A DNA stretch of 64,000 bases, from NCBI RefSeq assembly GCF_046233715.1, contig NZ_JBJNRJ010000008.1, positions 71,581 to 135,580 of the forward strand, read 5' to 3'. Origin of the DNA: Trujillonella humicola. GTDB lineage: Bacteria > Actinomycetota > Actinomycetes > Mycobacteriales > Geodermatophilaceae. Of this stretch, positions 41,387 through 52,089 are shown in pieces (positions within the stretch are counted from its first letter, which is position 1; each line of letters opens with the position of its first letter). The notes beneath the pieces were generated by a model. The model was not told where the DNA came from and ran no database searches. It worked only from the letters and a program-made list of their open reading frames with translations. Both the position numbers and the translations under genes were made by a program.

Positions 41387-42014
41387 TCCTCGACGAGATC
41401 TGCACACTCGTCAGGATCAGCGCCTGATGGCGACGAGTGTGCAGATCTCGTCGAGAGGATCCGGTCGGCGGCGAGCAGGCCGATGACGGCGGCCGCGTTG
41501 ACGATCCCGCCGGCGACCACGCGCCGCACCGCGTCGGCCAGCGGCACCCGCTCGACGGTCATGTCGAGCTCCTCGTGCTCGGCGGTGAACCCGTCGGGCC
41601 GCTCGACGGGGCGCAGCCCCTCGGCCAGGTAGACCGACACCCGCTCGTCGCAGAAGCCGGGGCTGCTGGCGTAAGTGGTCAGCAGCGACCAGCGGTCGGC
41701 CGACAGCCCGACCTCCTCGGCGAGCTCGCGCCTCGCCGTCTCCAGCGGCGGCTCGCCGTCGGTGTCGCGCAGCCCGGCCGGCAGCTCCCACAGGTAGCCG
41801 CCGACCGGGTGGCGGAACTGCCGCAGCAGGACGACGTCGCCGTCGTCGTGCAGCGCGACGACGGCGACCGCGCCCGGGTGGCGGACCACCTCGCGCACGC
41901 TGTCGCCGCCGCCGGGCATCGCCACGGTGTCCGCGACCAGGCTGATGACCCGGCCGTCGTAGACCGTCTCGGAGGAGAGCAGCCGGTAATCGCCCGCGGC
42001 GGCCGGTTCCGACA

Positions 42015-42015
<1 letters not shown>
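41383..42015 (-). CDS. NUDIX hydrolase (ADP-ribose pyrophosphatase-like)
   Basis: 210-residue NUDIX enzyme. The NUDIX box is G-x5-E-x7-REL-x-EE-x-GL: GLRDTDGEPPLETARRELAEEVGL near residue 85-108. An N-terminal strand SETVYDGRVISLV is that of ADP-ribose pyrophosphatases, and the gene is syntenic with Rv1700. The start overlaps the pyrG stop (TGATG). The last 25 or so residues (from about ILSTRSAHSS) are encoded by the long inverted repeat at 41389-41455, so the natural C-terminus was probably replaced when that element arrived. Confidence 0.92.
41389..41455. repeat. Long perfect inverted repeat (24-bp arms) at converging gene ends
   Basis: Left arm 41389-41412 and right arm 41432-41455 are exact reverse complements over 24 bp, with a 19-base loop that itself contains ATCAG...CTGAT. 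The element lies three bases beyond the stop of the plus-strand gene (41386) and inside the 3' end of the NUDIX gene. It could form a large hairpin in both transcripts and act as a bidirectional terminator. The length and perfection suggest a recent palindromic insertion. Confidence 0.92.
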
Positions 42016-43740
<1,725 letters not shown>

Positions 43741-43766
<26 letters not shown>

Positions 43767-46143
43767 GGGAGACCACCGTAACAGCTCCGGCGTCCCCGTC
43801 CCCGCCGGCGGCGGCCGTGCTCTGCGCCACCTCGGGGCGGGATCCGGACCGCTCCGCCGGTCCGGCCGCCAGCCACGCCAGCAGCGGCACCAGCAGGGTC
43901 GCCGCCGTGCCCGGCACGGCCACGCCGGAGTCGTTGACCGCGGCGCCGATGGCGAGGCTCAGCGCCGCCGAGAGCAGCGCCGCCCGCAGCACCGCGGCGT
44001 CGGCCGGGCGCAGCCGGGCCCGGCCGGCCGCCGTCGGCAGGCCGCCCTCGCGCGGGTTGCGGAGCAGGCCGCCGCGGCGCACCAGCCACACCGCGGCGAC
44101 CAGGGCGACCGGCAGCATCCAGGCCAGCGGGCTGCGCGTCGCGATGTCGAGGTTGGCCTCGGCCTTGCGGCTGACCACCGTCCACGCCTCACCGGTGAGC
44201 ACCTGCTCGACGAAGCGGCCCAGGTGCGAGCGGTCCTCCGGCTCGCCCCGCCAGTCCAGGACGGCGACGCCGCCCACGGCGACCACCGCCAGGGCCAGGA
44301 TGGCAGCGAGCCGGACCACCGTGACCCGCATGCCGGTGAGCAGCATGGCCAGCAGCAGGAAGCCGGGCAGGACGGCCAGCACGCCGCCGAAGTCCCGGCC
44401 CAGCTGCGGCGCCCCGACGACCCCGACCACCACCACGCCGATCGCCAGCACGCTGAGCCCGGTGACCATCCGCGCGCGGCCGGCCCGGGCACGGCGGCCG
44501 GCGAGGGTGGCCAGCCCCGCGGCGGAGAGCAGCGCCGAGACCGACAGCAGGCCGAAGCTGAGGTTGCCGTAGCCGGTGAACCGGCCGGCCACGATCGGGT
44601 CGTAGCCCAGCGGCGCGTTCAGCTCCAGGTGCGAACCGGTGAGCACGTCGCCGACCAGCGTGACCAGGGTGACGGCGACGACGACCGCGGCCGGCCCGAG
44701 CCGGCGCCGCCGCCACGGCCCGAGCAGCGCCAGAGCCACGACGACGGCGTCGGCGGCCAGCACGGCGATCGTGAGGGCGACCAGGGGCGAGCCGGAGCGC
44801 TCCCACGGGACGAGTCCGCTGAGGAAGGTGGCCACCGGGAGCGCCGTGGCGGCCAGGGCGAAGGTGCGCAGCGCACCGGTTCCGGGAGCGCGCCGGCCGC
44901 CGGGCGGCAGGGCACCCCGCCGCACGCCCAGCACCGCGGCGCCGGCCACCACGACCAGGGCGGAGACGGTGACCAGGGACCAGAAGAAGTAGCCGGTGTG
45001 CCGGTGGTGGGTGGTGGCCGCCACGTTGGCCCGGGCCAGCTCGGCCACGGCCTCCTCCAGCGCCGGCCGCTCCCCGCCGGCCCGCATCGCCTGCCCGTTG
45101 AACGTCGCGGGCCGGTCCTCGCCCAGCGCCCGCAGAACGGTCGGGGCGACGTCGATGAGCTGGACGTAGGGCGCCCGGCCGGTGCTGGCCGACACCAGCC
45201 AGCCGTCGCCGAAGCCGGGGCCCGCGGCCATGCCCACGTGCAGCTGCGGCCGGCCGTCGTTGACCTCGGACACGCCCTGCAGCAGCAGCAGCGTGTCCCC
45301 CGGCAGCGTGGCGACGGCGGCCCGCAGCCGGCCCACCGACTCGTCGATGCGGCTCAGCGCGGCGGCGCGCGGAGCCGGGTCGGTGCCGTCGTCGGTCTGG
45401 TCGACCCCGGGGCGGCCGGCGGTGAGCAGGGCGTCCAGCGACACCAGCGACAGCGGACACCCGTCGAGCAGCCCGGCCGCGCCGGCCGGCTCGGTCGGCA
45501 GCACCTCGTACCGGTCCAGCTCCACCCCGGGACCGGCGACGGCCAGCGTGGCGGCCCGCCCGACGACCGTGGCGCACCCGACCGCCTCGCCGAGCGCGGC
45601 CGGGCGGCTGCCGAAGCGCTGGGTGCCCGGGTCGTCGGCGGTCCGGCCGACGGCTGCCTCGGGGTCGCCCAGGCCCACCTCGACCAGCCGCTCCTGCAGC
45701 CCGCAGTAGGTCAGCGAGCTGTCCATCGCCGGCTCCTCGTCGGCCGGCGGAGCGGGCGGCGCGTCCGGGTCGGCGGGGTCCTCGGGGATGGGCACGGTCG
45801 GCAGCGGTACGGGGGGCAGGCCGTCGTCCGGCCCCGGGACGCGCACCCGGTTGCCCGCGCCGATCGTCCCCCAGCCGTCGAGGACGCACGTGGTGCCCCG
45901 GGCCGCGCGCACCGACATCGCGCCGATGGTGGAGTCCCCGGCCAGCGCCCACAGCTGCGGCGTGCCCTCGGGTGTGACGTCGGCCCAGGTCAGCCCGGGG
46001 ACCCCGACGACGAGCACCCGGTCGGCACGGACGTCGTCGGCCGCGGGGGCGGCCGCCGCGGGCCCGGCCGGGCCGGGCAGCGTGAGCAGGCCGGTCAGCA
46101 CGGCCAGGACGGCGACCACCAGCAGGACGGTGCGGCGGGTCAC
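43741..46143 (-). CDS. Large membrane protein with alkaline-phosphatase-like extracytoplasmic domain
   Basis: 800-residue protein from a GTG at 46143 (GTGA overlap with the glycosyltransferase). A signal/anchor (residues 5-34) precedes an extracytoplasmic domain of about 370 residues with features of the alkaline phosphatase superfamily (VLVVGVPGLTW, GTTCVLDGWGTIGAGNR, YVQLIDVAPTVL). Roughly ten transmembrane helices follow from about residue 420. I do not recognise a named family. It lies in the steA-murJ envelope operon, so removal or transfer of a phosphate-containing headgroup on a lipid-linked glycan is a reasonable but unproven guess. Confidence 0.72.
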
Positions 46144-47282
46144 GGCGGGCCCTCGGCGGGCGGTCCGAGCAGCTCCCGGTAGACGGCGACCAGCGTGCGG
46201 GCGGTCGCGGCCTCGTCCGGCCAGGTCTGCGCCTGCCGGCGTCCGGCCTCGGCGAGCTGCCGGGCGCGGGCCGGGTCGGCGAGCACGCGGTCCACCGCGG
46301 CGGAGAGGGCGGCCGCGTCCCCGACCGGGACGAGCTCGGCGGCGTCGGCGAGCAGCCCGGGCAGGCCGCCGGTGCGGGTGGCCACCAGCGGGGTGCCCGA
46401 GCGCAGCGCCTCCTGCGCGGTCAGCGAGCGCGCCTCCCACCGCGAGGGCAGCACGCACAGGTCGGCGGCGGCGAGCAGGTCGGCGACGTCGTCGCGGCGG
46501 CCGAGCAGGACCACGGGCAGCCGCTCGGCGGTGATCCGCGCCTGCAGCTCGGCGTGCAGCGGCCCGTCACCGGCCACGGCCACCAGCGGCCCGCCGTCCC
46601 CTGTCCAGCCCCGAGCCGCGTCGAGCAGGACGTCGTAGCCCTTCTGCGGGTGCAGCCGGCCGACCGCGACCACCAGCGGCCGTCTCCCGTCCAGGCCGAG
46701 CCCGGCGCGGACCTCGGCGCGGCTGCGGGTGGCCGGCGGGAGGGCGGGCGCGCTCACCGGCGCGGTGCGGACGTCGGGGGCGCCCAGCCGGCGGGCGTTG
46801 CCGGCCAGGTCGTCGGAGGCGGCGAGGACGACGTCGGCCCCGCGCACCGTGGCCCGCTCGGCGGCGCCGAGCACCCGCCGCTTCAGCCCCCCGCCGCCCT
46901 CGGGCAGCGCGTTGTGCAGCGTGAGCACCAGCGGCCGGCGGGGCCCGCCGGGCAGCCGCAGCGCGGCGGCCGCGACCAGGCCGGCCCGCAGTCCGTGGGC
47001 GTGCACCAGGTCGGCCCCGGTCAGGGCACGGCGCAGCTGCAGCACGGCCCGGGCGTCGGCGACCGGGTCCAGCCCCGCGCCGATCCCGACCGGGGTGAAC
47101 GCCGCCCCCGCGGCCCGGAAGCCGAAGAGCTCGTCGGTCGCCGGCGCGCCGCACACCAGCACCTCGGCGCCGGCTACGACGACCGCCGGCAGCACCGCCC
47201 GCACGTGCGTGCCGACGCCGCCGGTGCTCGTCGCGAGCACCTCGGCCACCCGCCGTCCGGCCAGGGGCGCGGTCCCGCTCAC
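46140..47282 (-). CDS. GT4-family glycosyltransferase
   Basis: 380-residue GT-B fold glycosyltransferase of family 4. The N-terminal domain opens EVLATSTGGVGTHVRAVLP; the donor-binding half has VVAVGRLHPQKGYDVLLDA near residue 205, LGRRDDVADLLAAADLCVLPSRWE, and the E-x7-E-like EARSLTAQEALRSGTPLVAT near residue 300. It probably transfers a nucleotide-activated sugar at the cytoplasmic face. The GTG start overlaps the murJ stop, which ties it to lipid-linked cell-envelope precursor export. Confidence 0.88.
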   Translation of the reverse strand: MSGTAPLAGRRVAEVLATSTGGVGTHVRAVLPAVVVAGAEVLVCGAPATDELFGFRAAGAAFTPVGIGAGLDPVADARAVLQLRRALTGADLVHAHGLRAGLVAAAALRLPGGPRRPLVLTLHNALPEGGGGLKRRVLGAAERATVRGADVVLAASDDLAGNARRLGAPDVRTAPVSAPALPPATRSRAEVRAGLGLDGRRPLVVAVGRLHPQKGYDVLLDAARGWTGDGGPLVAVAGDGPLHAELQARITAERLPVVLLGRRDDVADLLAAADLCVLPSRWEARSLTAQEALRSGTPLVATRTGGLPGLLADAAELVPVGDAAALSAAVDRVLADPARARQLAEAGRRQAQTWPDEAATARTLVAVYRELLGPPAEGPP

Positions 47283-48916
47283 CGGGCACCTCCGGGGATC
47301 GCCTCGGGCTGCGGATCGGGCGCCCGCAGCGTGCGCACGGCCGCGGCCAGCGGACCCCGCGCGGTGCCCATGATGACCGCCGCCGCGATCACCAGCACGA
47401 CCGCGACGACCACCGCGCCCGCGCCCAGGGCGCCGAGCGGGCCGGTGCCGGGGACGGGGTCGGCGTCGAGCAGCCGCGCCACCCCCAGGCCGCCGGCGGC
47501 GGCGAGGACGGCGGCCAGCAGCGCCGGCATCCCGGCCCGGGCCAGCCCGGTGAACGCCTCGGCGCCGGCCACCCGGACGGTCACCGCCAGCAGCGCCACG
47601 CCGGCCACGGTGACGCCGACGGTGTGCCCGGCGCCGAGCGCCAGCCCCCGGTCCTGCGCGGGCAGCACCGCGGACAGCACGACGTCGGCGACGACGGCGA
47701 GCATCCAGCCGCCGACGACGCAGACGGTCGGCGCCTTCCACAGCCCCTGGGCGTAGAGGGCGCGGGTGAGGAAGGCGACCAGCCCGTAGCCCAGCAGTCC
47801 GGGGGCGAAGGCGATGATCGTGTCGCGCAGGGCGGCGACCGTGTCCGGGGGCCCTCGGAGCAGGAACACCCGCGCGATCGGTCCGGCCGCGCCGACCAGC
47901 ACCGCCGCGGCCACCGCGCTCGCCACCGTGCCGAGCAGGACCACGGGGGCCAGCGCCCGGGCGAAGCCGGCGCGGTCTCCCCGCTCGGCCCGCTCGGCCA
48001 GCCCCGGGTACGCCGAGGTCGCCAGGGGCACGGCCAGCACCGCCCAGGGCACGAGGAACAGGGTGAGCCCGGCGGTGTAGACGACCTGCGTGCCGTCGGG
48101 CGCCCCGGAGTTGGCCAGCCGGATCGCCACGGCGGCCACCAGCTGCTGCCCGGCGAGGGTGAGGACGCCGGCCAGCGCCAGGCGGGCCACCCGCGGCGCG
48201 ACACCGACCGGGAAGCGCAGTGCCGGGCGCAACCCGAGCCGCAGCCGGCGCACCGGCGGCAGCAGGCACAGGGCCAGGGCCGCGACCCCGAGCGTCGTCC
48301 CCACCCCCAGCACGAGCTCCGCCGGGCGCTCCAGGTCTGCCGCGTCGCGGGCACCGCCGATGCCGGCGAACAGCAGGTAGGCGGCGGCCACGAGCAGGCT
48401 GGACAGCAGCGGGGCCAGCGCGGGGCCGGCGAAGCGCCGGTGCGCCTGCAGCACGCCGGCGAGCACGATGCCGATCCCGTAGAGCACGACCTGCGGGGCG
48501 AAGACGACCAGGAAGCGGGCGGCGAGCTCGGTCTGGGCGGCCGGACCGCCGCCCAGCAGCAGCCGCGCGATGGGCCCGGCGAACAGTGCGACGAGGACGG
48601 CCAGCGGGGTGAGCACCAGCAGCGTCCAGCCCAGCAGGGCCGAGGCGGTGCGGCGGACCTGCTCGCGGTCCCCCGCGGCGATGCCGCCGGCGAGCATCGG
48701 CACCACCAGGCTGGCCAGGGCTCCCCCGGCCACGACCTCGAAGACGATGTTGGGGACGGTGTTGGCCGCGGTGTAGGTGTCCCCTGTGCTGTTGGCACCG
48801 ACGGCGTTGGTGAAGACCAGCGTGCGGCCGAAGCCGGCCAGCCGGGCCAGCACGGTGAGCCCCGCGATCAGCGCGGCCGCGCCGGCCACCCCGCGGGCGA
48901 CCTGCCGCGCGCTCAC
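47279..48916 (-). CDS. murJ: MurJ/MviN-family lipid II flippase-like protein
   Basis: 545-residue polytopic membrane protein of the MurJ branch of the MOP exporter superfamily, about 14 hydrophobic segments. The first helices contain GLTVLARLAGFGRTLVF and the conserved AANTVPNIVFEVVAGGALAS, the usual MurJ opening. It would flip lipid-linked peptidoglycan or another polyprenyl-linked precursor. In Mycobacterium the main MurJ is a larger fusion near the origin, so this copy inside a steA-pyrG neighbourhood may be an additional or dedicated flippase; assignment of the exact lipid is inference. Confidence 0.85.
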   Translation of the reverse strand: MSARQVARGVAGAAALIAGLTVLARLAGFGRTLVFTNAVGANSTGDTYTAANTVPNIVFEVVAGGALASLVVPMLAGGIAAGDREQVRRTASALLGWTLLVLTPLAVLVALFAGPIARLLLGGGPAAQTELAARFLVVFAPQVVLYGIGIVLAGVLQAHRRFAGPALAPLLSSLLVAAAYLLFAGIGGARDAADLERPAELVLGVGTTLGVAALALCLLPPVRRLRLGLRPALRFPVGVAPRVARLALAGVLTLAGQQLVAAVAIRLANSGAPDGTQVVYTAGLTLFLVPWAVLAVPLATSAYPGLAERAERGDRAGFARALAPVVLLGTVASAVAAAVLVGAAGPIARVFLLRGPPDTVAALRDTIIAFAPGLLGYGLVAFLTRALYAQGLWKAPTVCVVGGWMLAVVADVVLSAVLPAQDRGLALGAGHTVGVTVAGVALLAVTVRVAGAEAFTGLARAGMPALLAAVLAAAGGLGVARLLDADPVPGTGPLGALGAGAVVVAVVLVIAAAVIMGTARGPLAAAVRTLRAPDPQPEAIPGGAR

Positions 48917-48947
48917 GGAGCGGTCTCGCGGGACCTCGCGGTCCCGG

Positions 48948-49793
48948 TCACGACGGGCGTCGGCCGAGCCGGTCCAGCTCCCGCAGGCCCGGGGTCGCCT
49001 CGATGACCCGGGTGAAGCTGACCTTCTCGCTGACCAGGGTGAGCGCGGCGACGACGCCGAGCAGCGCCGTCCGCGACCGGCGGGAGGGCAGAGCCGCCAG
49101 CCGCAGGCCGAGGAGCGCACCGACGGCGTTGGCGCCGCAGTCGCCGAGCATGACGCGCTCGCCGAGGTCGGCGGGCAGGACGGCGAGGGCGGCGCCCAGC
49201 GGCCCGGCGGACAGGCCGCCGCCCGGGCCCCGCAGCGTGCCGGCCGCCAGCGCCGCGGCGACCTTCCCGGCCCGGCCGGGACGCAGGTCGAGCAGGTTGA
49301 GCAGGTTGGCGGTGCCGGCGACCAGGCCGGTGGTGAGCACGACCTCTGCGGGCCCGGTGCCGGGCCGGCGGGTCAGCAGGGCCGCGGTGGCCGCGGCCGC
49401 GCCGATGCCGGCGACCTTGACCGCGCCGGCGGACAGCCGCCCGGCCCGGAGCGCACGCAGGTGCCCGGCGAAGCCCTTGTCCCGGGCCTGCTCGGGCCGC
49501 GCTCCGACGAGGTCGTCGTAGCCCCCCACGACGCCGGAGACGGTGCCCACGACGGCCGCGGCGGTGGCGGACCCCGCCGGCGCGCCCAGGACGGCGGTGG
49601 CGGTCGCGGCCGCGGCCAGCGCCGGACCGCCCAGCAGGGTGACCGGGCGGCCGGCGTAGTTGGTCCGGGCCCAGGCCGCGCCGGCAGGCCGGGCCGCGAG
49701 CGCGGACGCGCCGGCGAGGGCCGCACGGCCCGCCGCGGCGCCGGCGAGGGCCAGGAGCAGCCGGCGCGGGCCGCCGGCTCGCCGGGCGGTCAC
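48948..49793 (-). CDS. MraY/WecA-like polyprenyl-phosphate sugar transferase homologue
   Basis: 281-residue membrane protein, shorter than usual MraY (about 320-360). Motifs of the family are VVGGYDDLVG with the acidic pair near residue 92, KVAGIG, the NLLNLLDLRPGRAGK segment near residue 160 and GDCGANAVGALLG near residue 215. Such enzymes load a sugar-1-phosphate onto a polyprenyl phosphate. The C-terminal catalytic histidine block of MraY is not evident, so activity is uncertain. GTG start overlaps the steB stop (GTGA). Confidence 0.72.
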   Translation of the reverse strand: MTARRAGGPRRLLLALAGAAAGRAALAGASALAARPAGAAWARTNYAGRPVTLLGGPALAAAATATAVLGAPAGSATAAAVVGTVSGVVGGYDDLVGARPEQARDKGFAGHLRALRAGRLSAGAVKVAGIGAAAATAALLTRRPGTGPAEVVLTTGLVAGTANLLNLLDLRPGRAGKVAAALAAGTLRGPGGGLSAGPLGAALAVLPADLGERVMLGDCGANAVGALLGLRLAALPSRRSRTALLGVVAALTLVSEKVSFTRVIEATPGLRELDRLGRRPS

Positions 49794-50740
49794 GGGGTCG
49801 CGGCGGGCACCGGCGGGACGGGCTGGGTGTCCTCCCCGGTGCCGTACTGGCCGGAGGTGCCCTCACCTTCGGCGCCGAGCGCGAGCACGCTGCTGATCTG
49901 CCCGGCCGCGGTGTCGACGTTGTCGACCGTCGACACCAGGCCGGCGGTCTCCGGGTCGGCGCGGATCGCACCGACCAGGCCGTTCTCCCCCGCCGCGTCG
50001 GCGTCGCCGGCCACGACCGTGCCGGAACCGGCCACGTCGAGGGCCCGCACCAGGTCGAGGAGGCCGTCCAGGCGCTCCTGCGCGTCGTCGCCGTCGAGCG
50101 TGCCCTCGGTCAGCACGAGGACGTGGTCGGCCGGCTGGACCGACGACGAGTCCACGGTCAGCACCTCCAGCGAGGCCAGCCCGGCCAGCACCTGGGACAG
50201 GGCGGCGGTGTCGGGCTCCGGGACCACGCCCTGCGGGGTGACCAGCACCTGGGCGAGGACCGCGGCCACCAGCTCGCCGGTGTCGTCGGTGGAGGGCAGG
50301 GTCACCCCGGTCGGCAGGCCCGGGCCGGTCACGTAGTTCTGCAGGGCGGCGTCGTTCTCCGGGTCGGTGTAGCCCCCGGTCAGCCGCACCGTGCCGGTCA
50401 GCGTGCCGCCCGCGTCGTCGATGAGGGCGGTGACGGCCTCCACGGTGTCCTCGGAGACGTCGTCGCCGTCCAGCAGCAGGACCACGCTGCGCTCGGTCAG
50501 GGTGTCGGCGACCAGCGCCGGGCCGACGGCCTGCTCGAACAGGTCGTCGGTGTCCAGCTGCGCCTGCAGCTGGCGGGTGGTGTCCTCCAGGTTGCGCTTG
50601 TCCTCCTGCAGGCCCGTCACCTGGGCCCGCAGGTCGTCGAGGACGGCCCCGTTGAGCGCCGTCGTCCCGATGACGATGCCGAGGGCGATCGCCAGGAACA
50701 CCGCGACGAGGGAGACCAGGTGGTAGCGGAAGTCGATCAC
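49790..50740 (-). CDS. steB: SteB/MctB-family copper transporter-like protein
   Basis: 316-residue protein. It starts VIDFRYHLVSLVAVFLAIALG, the diagnostic N-terminus of the MctB (Rv1698) family, with a single N-terminal transmembrane helix, then a coiled coil (about residues 38-65) and an extracytoplasmic domain. In Mycobacterium it was proposed as a copper-handling channel, and in Corynebacterium the homologue SteB works with SteA at the cytokinetic ring. The GTG start overlaps the steA stop (GTGA), supporting a SteA-SteB pair. Confidence 0.85.
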   Translation of the reverse strand: MIDFRYHLVSLVAVFLAIALGIVIGTTALNGAVLDDLRAQVTGLQEDKRNLEDTTRQLQAQLDTDDLFEQAVGPALVADTLTERSVVLLLDGDDVSEDTVEAVTALIDDAGGTLTGTVRLTGGYTDPENDAALQNYVTGPGLPTGVTLPSTDDTGELVAAVLAQVLVTPQGVVPEPDTAALSQVLAGLASLEVLTVDSSSVQPADHVLVLTEGTLDGDDAQERLDGLLDLVRALDVAGSGTVVAGDADAAGENGLVGAIRADPETAGLVSTVDNVDTAAGQISSVLALGAEGEGTSGQYGTGEDTQPVPPVPAATP

Positions 50741-51924
50741 GAGAAGAGGTTCTCCAGCCAGAACAGGAAGCCGTTCCACTTGTCGACCAGCAGGTCGATG
50801 TAGATCTGCCCGGCGGTCGACGCCGCGAAGGCGGCCCCGATCGAGACCAGGGCGGCGAGGACCAGGACGACGAGGGTGAGGGTCGAGATGCGGCTGCGGT
50901 AGAGCCGGCTGACGCCCTTGGCGTCGACCAGCTTGCCGCCCAGGCGCAGCCGGGTGAGGAACGTCGAGGCCATCCCGCCGCGGCCCTTGTCGAGGAACTC
51001 GACGAGGGTGGCGTGCGTGCCGACGGCGACGATGAGGGAGGCGCCCTTCTCGTCGGCGAGCAGCATGGCGATGTCCTCGCTGGTGGCCGCGGCCGGGAAG
51101 GTGATCGCCTCGACGCCGAGATCCTGCACGCGGGCCAGGCCCGGCGCGCGCCCGTCGGCGTAGGCGTGCACGACGACCTCGGCGCCCGAGCGCAGCACGT
51201 CGTCGCTGACCGAGTCCATGTCGCCGATGATCATGTCCGGCGTGTGACCGGCCTCGATGAGCGCGTCGGCGCCGCCGTCGACGCCGATGAGCACCGGGCG
51301 GTAGTCGCGGATGTAGGACCGCAGCGCCTGCAGGTCCTCCTTGTAGTCGTACCCGCGGACGACGATGAGCACGTGCCGCCCGTCGATGCGGGTGCGCACG
51401 TCGGGCACGCCGACCCCGTCGAGCAGGAGCGCCCGCTCCCGCTTCATGTACTCCATCGTGTTGGCCGCGAAGGCCTCCAGCTGCGTCGACAGCCCGGCAC
51501 GGGCCTCGGCCATCGCCTCGGCGATGGTGTCCGGCGTCTGGCGCACACCCCTCGCCACGGGCGTGCCGTCGGCGGCGTAGAGCGTGTCGCCGTCCAGCCG
51601 CACCTCGGCGCCCTCCTTGAGGGCGGCGAACACCTCCTTGCCGACGCCGTCGAGCAGCGGGATGCCGGCCTCGGAGATGATCCCCGGCCCGAGGTTCGGG
51701 TAGCGGCCGGAGCTGCTCGCCGCGGCGTTGACCACCGCGGCCACCTTGCAGGCGACCAGCGAGTCGGCGCTGACCCGGTCGATGTCGACGTGGTCGATCA
51801 CCGCGATGTCCCCGGGACGCAGCCGCTTGGTGAGGTTCTTGGTGCGGCGGTCGAGCCGGGCGGTGCCGGGGACGCCTGACACCTGCTCCTGGCCCCGGCT
51901 CCGTCGCAAGGTGCCGATGCGCAT
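50737..51924 (-). CDS. steA: Putative cytokinetic ring protein SteA
   Basis: 395-residue protein homologous to Rv1697/SteA. It has a thiamin-pyrophosphokinase-like domain (GVDGGADALIEAGHTPDMIIGDMDSVSD near residue 225) and a C-terminal transmembrane helix (STLTLVVLVLAALVSIGAAF) followed by a short tail. SteA with SteB is known from Corynebacterium to affect septum splitting. ATG at 51924 is the first start of the long minus-strand envelope operon; it is divergent from the TetR gene. Confidence 0.88.
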   Translation of the reverse strand: MRIGTLRRSRGQEQVSGVPGTARLDRRTKNLTKRLRPGDIAVIDHVDIDRVSADSLVACKVAAVVNAAASSSGRYPNLGPGIISEAGIPLLDGVGKEVFAALKEGAEVRLDGDTLYAADGTPVARGVRQTPDTIAEAMAEARAGLSTQLEAFAANTMEYMKRERALLLDGVGVPDVRTRIDGRHVLIVVRGYDYKEDLQALRSYIRDYRPVLIGVDGGADALIEAGHTPDMIIGDMDSVSDDVLRSGAEVVVHAYADGRAPGLARVQDLGVEAITFPAAATSEDIAMLLADEKGASLIVAVGTHATLVEFLDKGRGGMASTFLTRLRLGGKLVDAKGVSRLYRSRISTLTLVVLVLAALVSIGAAFAASTAGQIYIDLLVDKWNGFLFWLENLFS

Positions 51925-52076
51925 GGGCTCGATGCTCCCACGCGGCCCGGGGACCACCGTCCTGCGACGCGCAAGCGTCATGGCCCCGTCACGGTGGGTG
52001 CTCGACACCGCGGTGGACGCGACACGCTGGCGCCGGTCGCGCCGGCCGCGCAGCCGGACCGGTCCGTCCGCCTGTC

Positions 52077-52082
52077 TAGCGT
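52077..52082 (+). promoter_or_regulatory. Possible leaderless -10 box for tetR
   Basis: TAGCGT ends seven bases before the GTG at 52090, the distance expected when transcription starts at the start codon. No ribosome-binding site is seen in front of this gene, which agrees with a leaderless mRNA. No -35 box is apparent. Confidence 0.35.
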
Positions 52083-52089
52083 TGGTGGT

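Noticed and set aside
50737..51924. Thiamin pyrophosphokinase
   Set aside because: Only part of the fold is shared; length, C-terminal membrane helix and linkage to SteB identify SteA.
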